Assembly: GCF_039529835.1 (NCBI RefSeq)
Contig: NZ_CP154262.1
Coordinates: 868,001-932,000, forward strand
Reading direction: 5' to 3'
DNA length: 64,000 nucleotides
Source of the DNA: Arthrobacter sp. TMP15
GTDB taxonomy: Bacteria; Actinomycetota; Actinomycetes; Actinomycetales; Micrococcaceae
Numbering within the stretch: position 1 is the first letter of the stretch; each line of letters opens with the position of its first letter. The position numbers and the translations under genes are program-made. Below the pieces are notes generated by a model that did not search any database, was not told the DNA's origin, and was given only the letters and a program-made list of their open reading frames with translations. Positions 39,057 to 49,063 of the stretch are shown here, piece by piece.

Positions 39057-40202
39057 ATGAATACGAAAAATTTGGTTGAGAACGTTCCCCCTGCAACGGA
39101 GCCCTTAGATAAATTCTTCGCCGTTATCCCTGCAGGCGGTGTTGGCACAAGGCTGTGGCCGTTGTCCCGAGCGGCGGCACCAAAATTTCTCCACGACCTA
39201 ACAGGCAGTGGAAGTACGTTGATCCGCGCCACTTATGACCGGCTTGTCCCACTCAGCGGGGAGCGGGTCCTCTTGGTGACCGGGGATGCCCACCGTGAAG
39301 CGGTATGCCGCCAGTTGCCCGAGATTGCTGATGAGAATCTTGTTCTTGAAACGGAACCAAAAGATTCAGGGGCCGCCATCGGTTTGGCTGCCGCCATCTT
39401 GTTCACCCGCGATCCAGACACCATCATGGGTTCCTTCGCAGCCGATCAGGTCATCAGCCCGGTAGGTAAGTTCCAGGATGCTGTGCGCGAGGCAATCTAC
39501 ACAGCGGCTACCGGGAAGATCGTCACCATTGGCATCAAGCCAACTCACGCCTCCACAGGTTTTGGCTACATCCTCACGGGGGAGCCGCTGAACATTGCTG
39601 GTGCGCCCAGCGCCCACGCGGTGGTGAAGTTTGTTGAGAAACCCAGCCAAGCTGTCGCGGAAGAATACCTCGCCAGTGGAGAGTACAACTGGAACGCCGG
39701 TATGTTCGTTGCGCCGGTGTCTTTGATGCTCCACCACCTCAAAGCTAATGAACCTCTTCTTTATGAGGGTTTGATGGAGATTGCGCGTGCCTGGGACACC
39801 CCCGAACGAGTCATCGTCAAAAATCGGGTGTGGCCCACACTGCCGAAAATTGCCATTGACTATGCAGTGGCCGAGCCTGCAGCAGACGCTGGGGATGTGG
39901 CAGTCATTCCAGGGGACTTTAGCTGGGACGATGTTGGTGACTTCGCGGCCATCGCGCGACTTAGCAGCGCCAAAGAAAACAACAACGTCAAGGTTATTGG
40001 TGAAGGCGCACGAGTCTTCACAGAGGACAGCACAGGCATTGTTGTTACCGACACCAAGCGCGTGATTGCCTTGATTGGCATCCAAGATGTGGTGGTGGTT
40101 GACACTCCTGATGCGCTGCTTGTGACAACGCGAGCTCATTCGCAGCTCGTAAAGAGAGCTGTTGATGGGCTCAAGGCCAACGGCGACATAGACGTCCTGT
40201 AG
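39057..40202 (+). CDS. manC: Mannose-1-phosphate guanylyltransferase
   Basis: 381 residues. It makes GDP-mannose from mannose-1-P and GTP for cell-wall glycans. The nucleotide-binding signature is IPAGGVGTRLWPLSRAAAPK, then VLLVTGDAHREAV, and the sugar-binding FVEKPSQAVAEEYL with YNWNAGMFV. ATG 39057 is chosen by homology; no Shine-Dalgarno is visible, so the message may be leaderless or nearly so. Other in-frame starts lie at 39045 and 39024. It has only the GT domain, with no isomerase fusion. Confidence 0.93.
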   Translation: MNTKNLVENVPPATEPLDKFFAVIPAGGVGTRLWPLSRAAAPKFLHDLTGSGSTLIRATYDRLVPLSGERVLLVTGDAHREAVCRQLPEIADENLVLETEPKDSGAAIGLAAAILFTRDPDTIMGSFAADQVISPVGKFQDAVREAIYTAATGKIVTIGIKPTHASTGFGYILTGEPLNIAGAPSAHAVVKFVEKPSQAVAEEYLASGEYNWNAGMFVAPVSLMLHHLKANEPLLYEGLMEIARAWDTPERVIVKNRVWPTLPKIAIDYAVAEPAADAGDVAVIPGDFSWDDVGDFAAIARLSSAKENNNVKVIGEGARVFTEDSTGIVVTDTKRVIALIGIQDVVVVDTPDALLVTTRAHSQLVKRAVDGLKANGDIDVL

Positions 40203-40322
40203 CTCTTTGCCTAAGGAGCCCTTAGCCCCGGAAACTGTCCGAGTGCAAATGGTTGGCTGCGGCAAAGTAACGCAGAGAAGCGAATACAGCCACGACGCAC
40301 GGACGAGGCTAGAGTTTCTTGT

Positions 40323-41531
40323 GTGCGCAATTACTCCCTGGAAACAGAACCGACTGAGCTCGTAGGCCCCTGGCTTGAACCCTTGCTGGGAGAGGTCCTT
40401 GACTTCCGCCGTGACCTTCACGCCCACCCGGAGTTGTCGTTCCAAGAGTTCAGGACCACGGCAAAGATCTATGATCGCCTGCTTGAAGCCGGTCTTTCGC
40501 CTCGCCGACTGGACGGTACAGGGGTCATAGTTGATGTAGGCGAAGGTCCTATTACGACGGCGTTGCGTGGGGACATTGACGCCTTGCCCATCGTGGAAGA
40601 GACTGGGCTGGCCTTTGCCTCCCGCAACCACGGGGTCACCCACGGCTGCGGCCACGACTTTCATACGGCGTGCATGCTTGGCATTGCCTTAGTGCTGGCA
40701 AAGATGCATCAGCACACCACGCTGGGTGGGACCATCAGAATCATTTTCCAGCCCGCAGAGGAAACCATGCCAGGTGGCGCCCTGTCATGCATTGACCAGG
40801 GCGCACTTGACGGTGTGCCACGCATCATGGCCTTGCACTGTGATCCACGCATTGACGTCGGCAAAATTGGGACTCGGATCGGTCCCATCACCAGCGCCTC
40901 GGACACCATTAAAATTGAGCTCTCGGGCCGTGGAGGGCACACTTCCCGGCCTCACCTGACCGAGGATTTGGTTTTCGCTTTGGCGGAGATTGCCATCAGT
41001 GTTCCTGCGGTTCTCTCCCGCAGAGTGGACGTCCGCAGCGGCGTGTCAGTGGTGTGGGGGCAAATTCATGCCGGCTCTGCGCCGAATGCAATTCCTGGGC
41101 ACGGTGTCATGGGTGGCACCATGCGTTGCCTTGATCGCGAAGCATGGCATGCGGCAGGAGAGCTCCTTGACGCGGTTGTGCAGCAAGTTGCGGCACCTTT
41201 CGGTGTGGATGTGCATCTGGAACACACCCGAGGCGTGCCCCCAGTGGTGAACTCAGAACATGAAACTGCTGTCATTGAAGCCGCCGCCAGAGCTGAATTG
41301 GGTGAAGAGTCCGTGGTGTTGGCGCCTCAGTCCATGGGGGCTGAGGATTTCGCCTGGTTTTTACAAGGCATCCCCGGGTCGTTGATGCGCCTGGGAACCC
41401 ATGTTCCTGGCGGGGAAGAATATGATTTGCACCGTGGTGATTACATTGTGGATGAACGCGCGTTGGCCGTGGGTATCAGAGTGCTTTGCGCGGCCGCATT
41501 GCGCACCCTGCGTACTAGCACTTGGGAGTAG
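40323..41531 (+). CDS. M20 amidohydrolase (AmhX/HipO type)
   Basis: A 402-residue zinc or manganese hydrolase that removes acyl groups from amino acids or related amides. Motifs are FRRDLHAHPELSFQE, RGDIDALPI, THGCGHDFHTACMLG (metal Cys/His), IFQPAEETMPGG (metal Glu) and the C-terminal SMGAEDFAWFL. The Asp/His pattern is the amidohydrolase subgroup, not dipeptidase. GTG 40323 starts it. No operon partner is visible. Confidence 0.92.
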   Translation: MRNYSLETEPTELVGPWLEPLLGEVLDFRRDLHAHPELSFQEFRTTAKIYDRLLEAGLSPRRLDGTGVIVDVGEGPITTALRGDIDALPIVEETGLAFASRNHGVTHGCGHDFHTACMLGIALVLAKMHQHTTLGGTIRIIFQPAEETMPGGALSCIDQGALDGVPRIMALHCDPRIDVGKIGTRIGPITSASDTIKIELSGRGGHTSRPHLTEDLVFALAEIAISVPAVLSRRVDVRSGVSVVWGQIHAGSAPNAIPGHGVMGGTMRCLDREAWHAAGELLDAVVQQVAAPFGVDVHLEHTRGVPPVVNSEHETAVIEAAARAELGEESVVLAPQSMGAEDFAWFLQGIPGSLMRLGTHVPGGEEYDLHRGDYIVDERALAVGIRVLCAAALRTLRTSTWE

Positions 41532-41859
41532 CTTCTCAGCGGCAGGTGGCAAGAGCTGGAGTGTAGCGCAAACAGTGGCTTGAAGCGCTTAACGCGCGCA
41601 CTTTTTTGCAAACTTTATCTGCTACTTGCAACCGTTGTGTAACGGTTCCCCAACGATGAACCTCACATCCCCTGACTCCCTACCTGCGCACGGCAAAGTG
41701 ACACTATGGTGTTGGTTAGCGCCGCATTGCGGGGGTGCATCAAAGTAGTCGAGTTTGCTTCTCACAACGGGACAATGTTGTTCCTTTTGTATCAGGCTGA
41801 CCCGTCACCACATTTGAGGCTCACTCCTCCACTGCGTACACACACCTTATGGAGGAACC
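41532..41859 (+). promoter_or_regulatory. Leader region of the nucleoside importer
   Basis: A 328-base gap without a gene. It contains an inverted repeat AACCGTT/AACGGTT around GTGT at about 41628-41645 and a GC-rich stretch near 41725-41745. It presumably holds the promoter of the nucleoside operon. I could not match it to a purine riboswitch or a known operator. Confidence 0.35.
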
Positions 41860-42978
41860 TTGAAAAACCTGCTCATCAATAAAGTCAAACGTGGAGCCAT
41901 TGTTGGAACCGTAGCTGTTAGCGCCGTGGCGCTGTTGCTCACGGGCTGTGGAGAAGCACCGCCTGCTCCCGGCGGAGACGCGAGCGGCTCAGCAAATGCC
42001 GGCGCAGCCGACTACTTGGGCTGCATTGTCTCGGACTCCGGTGGATTCGATGACCAGTCCTTCAACCAGTCCTCATATGAGGGTATGAAGAAGGCTGAGA
42101 AGGACCTCGGCATCAAAATGAAGGAAGCGCAGTCCTCAAGTACTGCTGACTTTGCCCCGAACCTGGCCACAATGGCCAGCGCCGGATGTAACCTGACCGT
42201 CACCGTTGGCTTCCTGCTTGCAGAAGCCACAGCGACAGCAGCCAAGGACAACCCGGATCTGCATTACGCCATCATCGATGACAACAGCATCAAGGCAGAT
42301 AACGTCAAGCCTGTTGTGTATGACACCGCTCAGGCCGCATTCATGGCCGGCTATGCCGCAGCAGCAGTATCTAAAACCGGCAAAGTCGGTACGTTCGGTG
42401 GAATCAACATCCCTACGGTGACAATCTTCATGGATGGCTTTGCCGAAGGCGTGAAGTACTTCAACGAGAAGCAGGGTAAAACCGTGCAGCTCTTGGGCTG
42501 GGATTCTGAAACCCAGCAGGGCTCCTTTGCCAACACCTTCGAAATCATTCAGGAAGGTACAAAGATCACGAACAACCTGCTCTCTGAAGGCGCAGACGTG
42601 ATCATGCCCGTTGCCGGCCCGTTGGGTAAGGGTGCAGGTGACGCCATTTTGGCAGCAAACAAGGGCGGCAAGGATGCCAAGCTTGTTTGGGTTGACTCCG
42701 ACGGCTACTTGACGGCGCCTACTTACAAGTCCATTCTGTTGACCTCGGTTGTCAAGACCATGGGCGAGGCAGTGGAAACCATTGTCAAGGACGATCTGGG
42801 TGGAAAGTTTGATCCTGCTCCCTACATTGGCACCCTTGAGAACGACGGTGTGTCCCTTGCCCCGTTCCACGATCTGGAATCTGCTGTTGATGCCGATACC
42901 AAGACTCAGCTGGATGAGATCAAGAAGGGCATCATCGACGGATCCATCAAGGTAGCGTCGAAGTCCAGCCCGAAGTAG
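41860..42978 (+). CDS. BMP-family nucleoside-binding lipoprotein
   Basis: A 372-residue ABC receptor of the basic membrane protein (PnrA/Med) family, which binds purine or other nucleosides. A basic start is followed by a hydrophobic core and the lipobox LLTGC (Cys30), then a Gly/Ala/Pro spacer. The family motif SDSGGFDDQSFNQSSYEGM lies at the mature N-terminus, with DVIMPVAGPLGKGAGDA later. TTG 41860 is supported by GGAGG just upstream. It heads an operon with an ATPase, two permeases and salvage enzymes. Confidence 0.92.
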   Translation: MKNLLINKVKRGAIVGTVAVSAVALLLTGCGEAPPAPGGDASGSANAGAADYLGCIVSDSGGFDDQSFNQSSYEGMKKAEKDLGIKMKEAQSSSTADFAPNLATMASAGCNLTVTVGFLLAEATATAAKDNPDLHYAIIDDNSIKADNVKPVVYDTAQAAFMAGYAAAAVSKTGKVGTFGGINIPTVTIFMDGFAEGVKYFNEKQGKTVQLLGWDSETQQGSFANTFEIIQEGTKITNNLLSEGADVIMPVAGPLGKGAGDAILAANKGGKDAKLVWVDSDGYLTAPTYKSILLTSVVKTMGEAVETIVKDDLGGKFDPAPYIGTLENDGVSLAPFHDLESAVDADTKTQLDEIKKGIIDGSIKVASKSSPK

Positions 42979-43017
42979 ACGCCATCCGGGCTTGCCCTGA
43001 GCAAGCCGGAAATGCCG

Positions 43018-43060
43018 CCGCTGCCACATCACCAGCATCAGCTTGGTGATGTGGCAGCGG
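43018..43060 (+). terminator. Hairpin between BMP lipoprotein and ATPase genes (probable attenuator)
   Basis: CCGCTGCCACATCACCA pairs perfectly with its complement (17-base arms, nine-base loop). A smaller hairpin GGCTTGC/GCAAGCC precedes it at about 42988-43007. There is no T-run. As in the liv operon, the structure lies just after the binding-protein gene, suggesting partial termination or 3'-end protection. Confidence 0.6.
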
Positions 43061-43134
43061 TGGCGATGGCACCCAAGAGTCGCCGAGCAACACGCACCTA
43101 TTAGAAGAAAATTATCCGCAGACGGGTTAAAACG

Positions 43135-44700
43135 TTGAAATTAGAACTTCGGGGCATCACTAAGAGCTTTGGTGCCTTGGTGGCGAACGACCACATTGAT
43201 CTGGTGGTGGAATCCGGTGAGATTCACGGCCTGCTCGGTGAAAATGGCGCCGGAAAATCCACTCTCATGAATGTCCTTTACGGCCTCTATGAGCCCACCT
43301 CCGGCGAAATTCTTGTCGATAACAAACCGGTGAAGTTTGCGGGGCCCTCAGATGCCATGGCTGCAGGAATAGGGATGGTACACCAGCACTTTATGCTGGT
43401 TCCCGTTTTTACTGTCGCGGAAAATGTGGCACTCGGTGCTGAAGCCACCAGCTTCGGCGGCGTGTTGAACCTTGAAGAAACGCGAAAGAAGATCCGCGAG
43501 ATATCGGATAAATTCGGGTTCGATGTTGATCCGGACGCGTTGGTAGAAGATCTGCCCGTGGGTGTGCAGCAGCGAGTGGAAATCATCAAAGCGCTGGTGA
43601 GGAACTCTAAAATCCTGATCCTTGATGAGCCCACCGCCGTGCTCACACCTCAGGAAACCGATGAGCTTATGGAGATCATGGGTCAGCTGAGAGAGGGTGG
43701 CACCTCGATCGTGTTCATCACTCACAAGTTGCGCGAGATCAAAGCCGTCGCGGACACCATCACGGTGATCCGCCGCGGCAAGGTGGTGGGCTCGGCACTC
43801 CCATCAGCATCCACCACCGAATTGGCCGCCATGATGGTGGGACGCGCCGTGAACCTGAACCTGGATAAGGCTGATGCGCAACCCGGCGAGGTCACCTTGA
43901 AAATCTCCAAGCTGACAGTCTTCAACGACGCCGGACTCAGACTTTTAGATAACGTCAGCCTGGATGTTGCCCAAGGAGAAATTCTGGCTATTGCTGGGGT
44001 GCAGGGCAATGGGCAGACGGAACTTACTGAGGCTGTCCTGGGTTTGCGCAAGCATGTCAGTGGTTCCATCACCTTGGAGGGCAAAGAGCTGTTGGGAAGC
44101 AGTGTCCGCCAGATTCTTGATGCCGGAGTTGGCTTTGTCCCCGAGGACAGACAAGACGATGGGCTGGTGGGCGAGATGTCCATTGCCGAAAACCTGATCT
44201 TGGATCTGTACAAGAACGCACCCTTTTCCCGTCGGGGTACCTTGAATCGGTCCGTTATTGCCCAGAACGGCGTGGAAAAGGTGGCCGAATTCGATGTTCG
44301 GGCACAGTCTGCACAGGATGAGGCAGACACGCTATCCGGGGGAAACCAGCAGAAAGTGGTGCTGGCCCGAGAGCTTTCCAGGCCGTTGAAACTTTTTATG
44401 GCATCTCAACCCACCCGAGGGGTGGATGTTGGCTCGATCGAATTCTTACACAAACGGATCGTCGCCGAACGGGACGCCGGTACCCCCGTAGTCATCGTCT
44501 CGACGGAACTAGATGAAGTACTGGAACTTGCCGACAGGATTGCAGTACTTTTTGCCGGCCGGCTCATGGGTATTGTCCCCGGAAAATCAAGCCGAGCATT
44601 GCTGGGTTTGATGATGGCAGGCCTCAGCGCAGAAGAAGCACAGGAACAAATGAGTACACAAAATACAGAAAGCACCACCAACGAAGGTGAACAGCAATGA
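43135..44700 (+). CDS. Nucleoside ABC transporter ATPase (double-domain, YufO/NupA type)
   Basis: 521 residues with two ATPase domains in one chain. The first has Walker A GENGAGKS, signature LPVGVQQRVEIIKAL and Walker B LILDEPTAVL. The second has a degenerate Walker A (GVQGNGQTEL) but a good signature LSGGNQQKVVLAREL, as usual in this family. TTG 43135 is the start, with a weak ribosome-binding site. The acidic Gln/Thr-rich tail ends in an ATGA overlap with the first permease. Confidence 0.94.
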   Translation: MKLELRGITKSFGALVANDHIDLVVESGEIHGLLGENGAGKSTLMNVLYGLYEPTSGEILVDNKPVKFAGPSDAMAAGIGMVHQHFMLVPVFTVAENVALGAEATSFGGVLNLEETRKKIREISDKFGFDVDPDALVEDLPVGVQQRVEIIKALVRNSKILILDEPTAVLTPQETDELMEIMGQLREGGTSIVFITHKLREIKAVADTITVIRRGKVVGSALPSASTTELAAMMVGRAVNLNLDKADAQPGEVTLKISKLTVFNDAGLRLLDNVSLDVAQGEILAIAGVQGNGQTELTEAVLGLRKHVSGSITLEGKELLGSSVRQILDAGVGFVPEDRQDDGLVGEMSIAENLILDLYKNAPFSRRGTLNRSVIAQNGVEKVAEFDVRAQSAQDEADTLSGGNQQKVVLARELSRPLKLFMASQPTRGVDVGSIEFLHKRIVAERDAGTPVVIVSTELDEVLELADRIAVLFAGRLMGIVPGKSSRALLGLMMAGLSAEEAQEQMSTQNTESTTNEGEQQ

Positions 44701-45926
44701 GTGGGGTGGATGTGAATAAGCCTGCACCGGAGTCCCCAAAGACGCCAGTTGTAGCGCAGAAAGAAAGCAACAGCAGCCAATTGATGCGTGAAATCGTCAG
44801 CGGCAACGCGATGATCTCCGTTCTGGCGGTGCTGGTGGCACTTGTCATTGGTGGGATACTCATTGCTTTCACCGATACGCGGGTAACCAGTGCACTGGGC
44901 TACTTCTTTGGTGATCCAAGTGCCACGTTCAAAGCCATCTGGGCTGCCATTTCGGAAGCCTATGGTGCCCTGTGGCGCGGTGCAACCTATGACCCAGGTT
45001 CCCGTACCTGGCAGGGAAGATTGGGTATTTTCGAAACTCTGACCTTCGCAACACCGTTGATCCTTTCAGGACTCGCCGTGACACTGGCGTTTCGGGTGGG
45101 GCTGTTCAACATTGGTGCCAAGGGTCAGCTGATCATCGGCGCCACTTTTGCCGGCGTCGTTGGTTTCATGATTGAGCTGCCTCCGGGCATCCACTTGGTA
45201 GCCGTGGTGCTCGCTGGTGCCATTGGTGGTGCGCTGTGGGGCGGCATTGCTGGGTTCTTAAAGGCTCGCACGGGTGCTCACGAAGTGATCGTGACCATTA
45301 TGCTCAACTACATCGCCGTCTCGCTGGTGCTGTACCTGCTCAAAAACCAACTGCGCGATCCCAATAGCAGCAACCCCATCAGCCCCCGCATGCACGAGAG
45401 TGCCATGTTCCCGCTGCTGCTGGGCCCCAATTACCGTGTGCATGCAGGGCTGATCGTGGCCGTGCTGGCAGTCTTTGTTGTCTCTTGGCTGCTAAACCGC
45501 TCCACGCTGGGGTTCGAATACCGCGCAATAGGTGCTAATCCGCGGGCAGCACGGACCGCTGGCATGCTGGTCTCCCGCGGCTACATCACCGTCATGTTGA
45601 TCTCCGGCGCCCTGGCCGGACTTGCGGGCGTCACCCAGCTGGCCGGAACAGAGAAAATTCTCGATTCTGACATTGCCGGCAGTATCGGATTTGATGCTAT
45701 TACAGTGGCACTTTTGGGCCGATCCAAACCCTGGGGGACGTTCTTTGCCGCGATCCTCTTTGGCGCGTTCAAGGCAGGTGGCACCTCAATGGCCATCAAC
45801 GCCGACGTTTCCATTGACATTGTTGCCGTGGTGCAGTCCCTGATTGTGCTGTTCATTGCCGCGCCACCCTTGGTGCGTTCCATGTTCCGGATCAAGGCAG
45901 TGCGCCATGAAGGAGTTGCAGCATGA
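44697..45926 (+). CDS. Nucleoside ABC transporter permease 1 (YufP type)
   Basis: A 409-residue permease of the BPD_transp_2 family. A hydrophilic N-terminus of about 37 residues is followed by about nine membrane segments. SGLAVTLAFRVGLFNIGAKG and YRAIGANPRAARTAGM (cytoplasmic coupling loop) are family landmarks. It overlaps both neighbouring genes by ATGA, so it is translationally coupled to them. Confidence 0.93.
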   Translation: MSGVDVNKPAPESPKTPVVAQKESNSSQLMREIVSGNAMISVLAVLVALVIGGILIAFTDTRVTSALGYFFGDPSATFKAIWAAISEAYGALWRGATYDPGSRTWQGRLGIFETLTFATPLILSGLAVTLAFRVGLFNIGAKGQLIIGATFAGVVGFMIELPPGIHLVAVVLAGAIGGALWGGIAGFLKARTGAHEVIVTIMLNYIAVSLVLYLLKNQLRDPNSSNPISPRMHESAMFPLLLGPNYRVHAGLIVAVLAVFVVSWLLNRSTLGFEYRAIGANPRAARTAGMLVSRGYITVMLISGALAGLAGVTQLAGTEKILDSDIAGSIGFDAITVALLGRSKPWGTFFAAILFGAFKAGGTSMAINADVSIDIVAVVQSLIVLFIAAPPLVRSMFRIKAVRHEGVAA

Positions 45927-47218
45927 GCATCACCGCCAAGAGCAAAACAAGTCAAGTGGTTGACGCTGTCGCCATTCGCAGCTGGAAAATTCCGATCCTC
46001 CTGGGCGTATTGGCGCTGTTCGCCGTCGCCGTCTTCATTGTGTTGGGCCCTGACGGCACAGCCACCTTCCGCATCTCCCAAGAGAACGATGCCTGGCAGG
46101 TTCCCAACTTGGTCCTACCAGCGAAGATTATGGGCATCATTGTCTCGGTGCTCTGTGTTGGTCTAGCCTATCTGGCATACAGCCAGACCAAGGTGACCGG
46201 AAAAATCGCTAAATGGGTTGTTATGACCTTTGCCGTGGTCTTTGTTATTGGTCTGATGGTGTGGATGATCGGTGGCACCACCACCCAGAACATCACGCTC
46301 GTTGGACTGTTCACCGGAGCCATGCTCATAACCACGCCTTTGGTGTTTGGTTCCTTGTCAGGAGTACTTTCGGAACGCGCCGGTGTTGTTAACATCGCCA
46401 TCGAGGGGCAGTTGCTGGCGGGCGCGTTCACAGCCGCGTTGGTGGCCTCGATTACGCATAACGCGTTCGCGGGTCTCTTTGCGGCTGCTGTGGCAGGGGT
46501 GCTTGTCTCTGTTCTCTTGGCAGTTTTCAGCATTAAGTACGTGGTCAACCAGATCATTGTTGGTGTGGTGCTCAACGTGCTTGTTTCGGGTCTGACGGGT
46601 TTCCTGTTTGAAAAGATCATGAAGACAAAGGTTAACGGCGAGACCATCTTCAACCAGCCCGCACACCTGCCTAACATCCCCATTCCGCTGCTGTCTGAGA
46701 TTCCGATCATCGGCCCCACGCTGTTCCGGCAGTCGATCATTGGTTACTTCATGCTGGTGCTTGTAGTGGCACTCTGGTTTGGGCTTTTCCGCACCCGCTG
46801 GGGACTGCGTGTGCGTGCAGTGGGGGAGCACCCCAAAGCAGCAGATACTGTGGGCATCAACGTCAACCGCACCCGTGTGCTAAACGTGCTGGCCGGTGGG
46901 GCAGTGGCTGGGGTAGGCGGTGCCTACTTCACACTTGTGGCTGTCAGCAGCTTCAGCAAGGACATGACCGGTGGCCTTGGGTTTATTGCTCTGGCCGCAT
47001 TGATTTTTGGCCGGTGGAACCCGATTGGTGCTGCCCTTGCCGCCTTGTTGTTTGGCGTGGCAGGGAATTTACAAAGCATTCTTTCCCTCGCTGGTACTCC
47101 CATTGACGGGCAGTTCCTGGCCATGTTGCCCTATGCCCTGACAATTTTGGCTGTGTCCGGCTTTGTTGGCAAAGCACTGGCTCCAGCCGCCGACGGCGAA
47201 CCATATATTAAGGAGTAA
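45923..47218 (+). CDS. Nucleoside ABC transporter permease 2 (YufQ type)
   Basis: The partner permease, 431 residues. An extra pair of hydrophobic segments at the N-terminus precedes the conserved core, which starts near SLSGVLSERAGVVNIAIEGQ. The coupling loop reads RVRAVGEHPKAADTVGINV. cdd starts three bases after its stop, linking uptake directly to deamination. Confidence 0.93.
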   Translation: MSITAKSKTSQVVDAVAIRSWKIPILLGVLALFAVAVFIVLGPDGTATFRISQENDAWQVPNLVLPAKIMGIIVSVLCVGLAYLAYSQTKVTGKIAKWVVMTFAVVFVIGLMVWMIGGTTTQNITLVGLFTGAMLITTPLVFGSLSGVLSERAGVVNIAIEGQLLAGAFTAALVASITHNAFAGLFAAAVAGVLVSVLLAVFSIKYVVNQIIVGVVLNVLVSGLTGFLFEKIMKTKVNGETIFNQPAHLPNIPIPLLSEIPIIGPTLFRQSIIGYFMLVLVVALWFGLFRTRWGLRVRAVGEHPKAADTVGINVNRTRVLNVLAGGAVAGVGGAYFTLVAVSSFSKDMTGGLGFIALAALIFGRWNPIGAALAALLFGVAGNLQSILSLAGTPIDGQFLAMLPYALTILAVSGFVGKALAPAADGEPYIKE

Positions 47219-47221
47219 GCG

Positions 47222-47647
47222 GTGAACACAACCATGTCCGAGGCGCAGTGGGAACCCCTCCGCCTGGCCGCGACGGCAGCACTGAGGCGCGCCTATGTGC
47301 CTTATTCGAAGTTCCCTGTAGGGGCCGCGGCCAGACTAGCTGATGGCAGCATTGTCTCCGGATGCAACGTAGAGAATGCCAGCTACGGACTGACTTTATG
47401 TGCAGAGTGCACCATGATTGGCGCTGCACAGATGAACGGCGGAGGGCTCATCACGGAGTTCTACTGTGTAGACGGAGACGGGGCAATTCTGATGCCGTGC
47501 GGGCGCTGCCGGCAGATCCTGTTCGAGTTCAGCACGGCGCAGACGCGGCTGATGACCTCCTCCGGGGTAAAAACCATGGCCCAAATCCTGCCCGACGCCT
47601 TTGGCCCGAGGGACTTGGAACGAGCAGCGGGTGCGTCGGCAGATTAG
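47222..47647 (+). CDS. cdd: Cytidine deaminase
   Basis: A 141-residue zinc enzyme that converts cytidine and deoxycytidine to uridine and deoxyuridine. Zinc and catalytic motifs are NVENASYGLTLCAECT (Cys and catalytic Glu) and PCGRCRQILFEF (two Cys). The homotetrameric short form is expected from the length. GTG 47222 has AAGGAG upstream. It is co-transcribed with the nucleoside importer. Confidence 0.95.
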   Translation: MNTTMSEAQWEPLRLAATAALRRAYVPYSKFPVGAAARLADGSIVSGCNVENASYGLTLCAECTMIGAAQMNGGGLITEFYCVDGDGAILMPCGRCRQILFEFSTAQTRLMTSSGVKTMAQILPDAFGPRDLERAAGASAD

Positions 47648-47735
47648 CGCCCTGCCAAGGCTTAACTAAGAGACAGTCATCGCAGACAGTCAGCGCAGCA
47701 GAGACACTCAATACTGAGAATTGGATGGACACACT

Positions 47736-49058
47736 ATGAACCCTGAATCTTATGCAGGCCCCGCGTTTGACGCTGTTGACATCATCCGGACCAAGCGTGA
47801 CAAGGGCATATTGAGCGCTGATCAAATCAAGTGGACCATTGATGCTTACACTCGAGGCACCATCGCCGAGGAACAAATGGCCGCACTGAACATGGCTATT
47901 TTGCTCAACGGGATGAACCGGCAGGAAATATCCCAGTGGACGGCCGCCATGATTGCCTCCGGAGATACGCTTGATTTCTCTTCGCTGCGCAATGCAAAGG
48001 GTGCGGTGATGCCAACGGCTGACAAGCACTCCACGGGTGGGGTGGGCGATAAGATCACGTTGCCACTTGCTCCCCTTGTCGCAGTATTTGGCGCAGCTGT
48101 GCCACAGCTTTCGGGTCGGGGACTGGGCCACACCGGGGGCACATTGGACAAGCTGGAGGCGATCCCGGGCTGGCGAGCGGATCTCACCAATGATCAGATG
48201 ATGCGTCAGCTAGCCGATGTGGGCGCGGTCATTTGCGCCGCTGGGGCCGGTCTGGCGCCTGCCGATAAGAAGTTGTATGCCCTCCGGGATGTCACCGGGA
48301 CGGTTGAAGCGATTCCACTGATCGCCTCCTCCATCATGAGCAAGAAGATTGCCGAAGGTACGGGTGCGCTTGTGCTTGATGTGAAGGTTGGGTCCGGGGC
48401 GTTCATGAAGAGCGTGGACATGGCACGGGAGCTGGCGCAAACAATGGTTGCCTTGGGCAAGGACGCAGGGGTGAACACCGTGGCGCTGCTGACCGACATG
48501 TCCACTCCGCTGGGACTTACGGCAGGAAACGCCATTGAGGTCCAGGAATCCGTGGAGGTGCTGGCCGGTGGCGGACCGGAGGACGTCGTTGAACTCACCG
48601 TGAGGTTGGCGCAGGAAATGCTGGAAGCTGCCGGCATCCGCGACGCTGATCCCGCTGCTGCGCTGAAGGACGGACGTGCCATGGATGTGTGGCGGCGCAT
48701 GATTTCTGCCCAAGGTGGAGACCCTGACGCGGCACTGCCAGTGGCTCGTGAATCTGAGGTTGTCTATGCCCCGGCCGACGGCGTATTGGTTGGCCTTGAT
48801 GCCATGGCGGTGGGAGTCGCTGCATGGCGCCTGGGCGCCGGACGGGCCCGGCGAGAAGATATTGTCCAGGCAGGAGCCGGGGTGCGGATGCATGCCAAAC
48901 CCGGCGCCATGGTTCGCGCCGGCGAACCACTCATGACGCTACTGACGGATACTCCGGAGAAATTTGACCGGGCCAAAGAAGCACTCGAAGGTGCCGTGAC
49001 TATTGCACCTGAGGGCTCTCGCCCAGCGTCGAAACTTATCATCGGCCGTATCGCTTAA
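47736..49058 (+). CDS. deoA: Thymidine phosphorylase
   Basis: 440 residues. It cleaves thymidine or deoxyuridine with phosphate to the base and deoxyribose-1-P. Motifs are FDAVDIIRTKRDKG near the start, KHSTGGVGDKITLPLAPLVA, the signature SGRGLGHTGGTLDKLE, and KVGSGAFMKS. ATG 47736 is chosen for a GGATGG tract upstream and because it matches the usual N-terminus. It lies 88 bases after cdd, so the deaminase product feeds this enzyme. Confidence 0.95.
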   Translation: MNPESYAGPAFDAVDIIRTKRDKGILSADQIKWTIDAYTRGTIAEEQMAALNMAILLNGMNRQEISQWTAAMIASGDTLDFSSLRNAKGAVMPTADKHSTGGVGDKITLPLAPLVAVFGAAVPQLSGRGLGHTGGTLDKLEAIPGWRADLTNDQMMRQLADVGAVICAAGAGLAPADKKLYALRDVTGTVEAIPLIASSIMSKKIAEGTGALVLDVKVGSGAFMKSVDMARELAQTMVALGKDAGVNTVALLTDMSTPLGLTAGNAIEVQESVEVLAGGGPEDVVELTVRLAQEMLEAAGIRDADPAAALKDGRAMDVWRRMISAQGGDPDAALPVARESEVVYAPADGVLVGLDAMAVGVAAWRLGAGRARREDIVQAGAGVRMHAKPGAMVRAGEPLMTLLTDTPEKFDRAKEALEGAVTIAPEGSRPASKLIIGRIA

Positions 49059-49063
49059 CCGGC

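Noticed and set aside
39366-40664. 432-codon minus-strand frame
   Set aside because: Antisense to manC and the start of the M20 gene; composition is not protein-like.
41532-41859. Purine riboswitch before the nucleoside operon
   Set aside because: No three-way junction with the conserved pyrimidine core could be found by eye.
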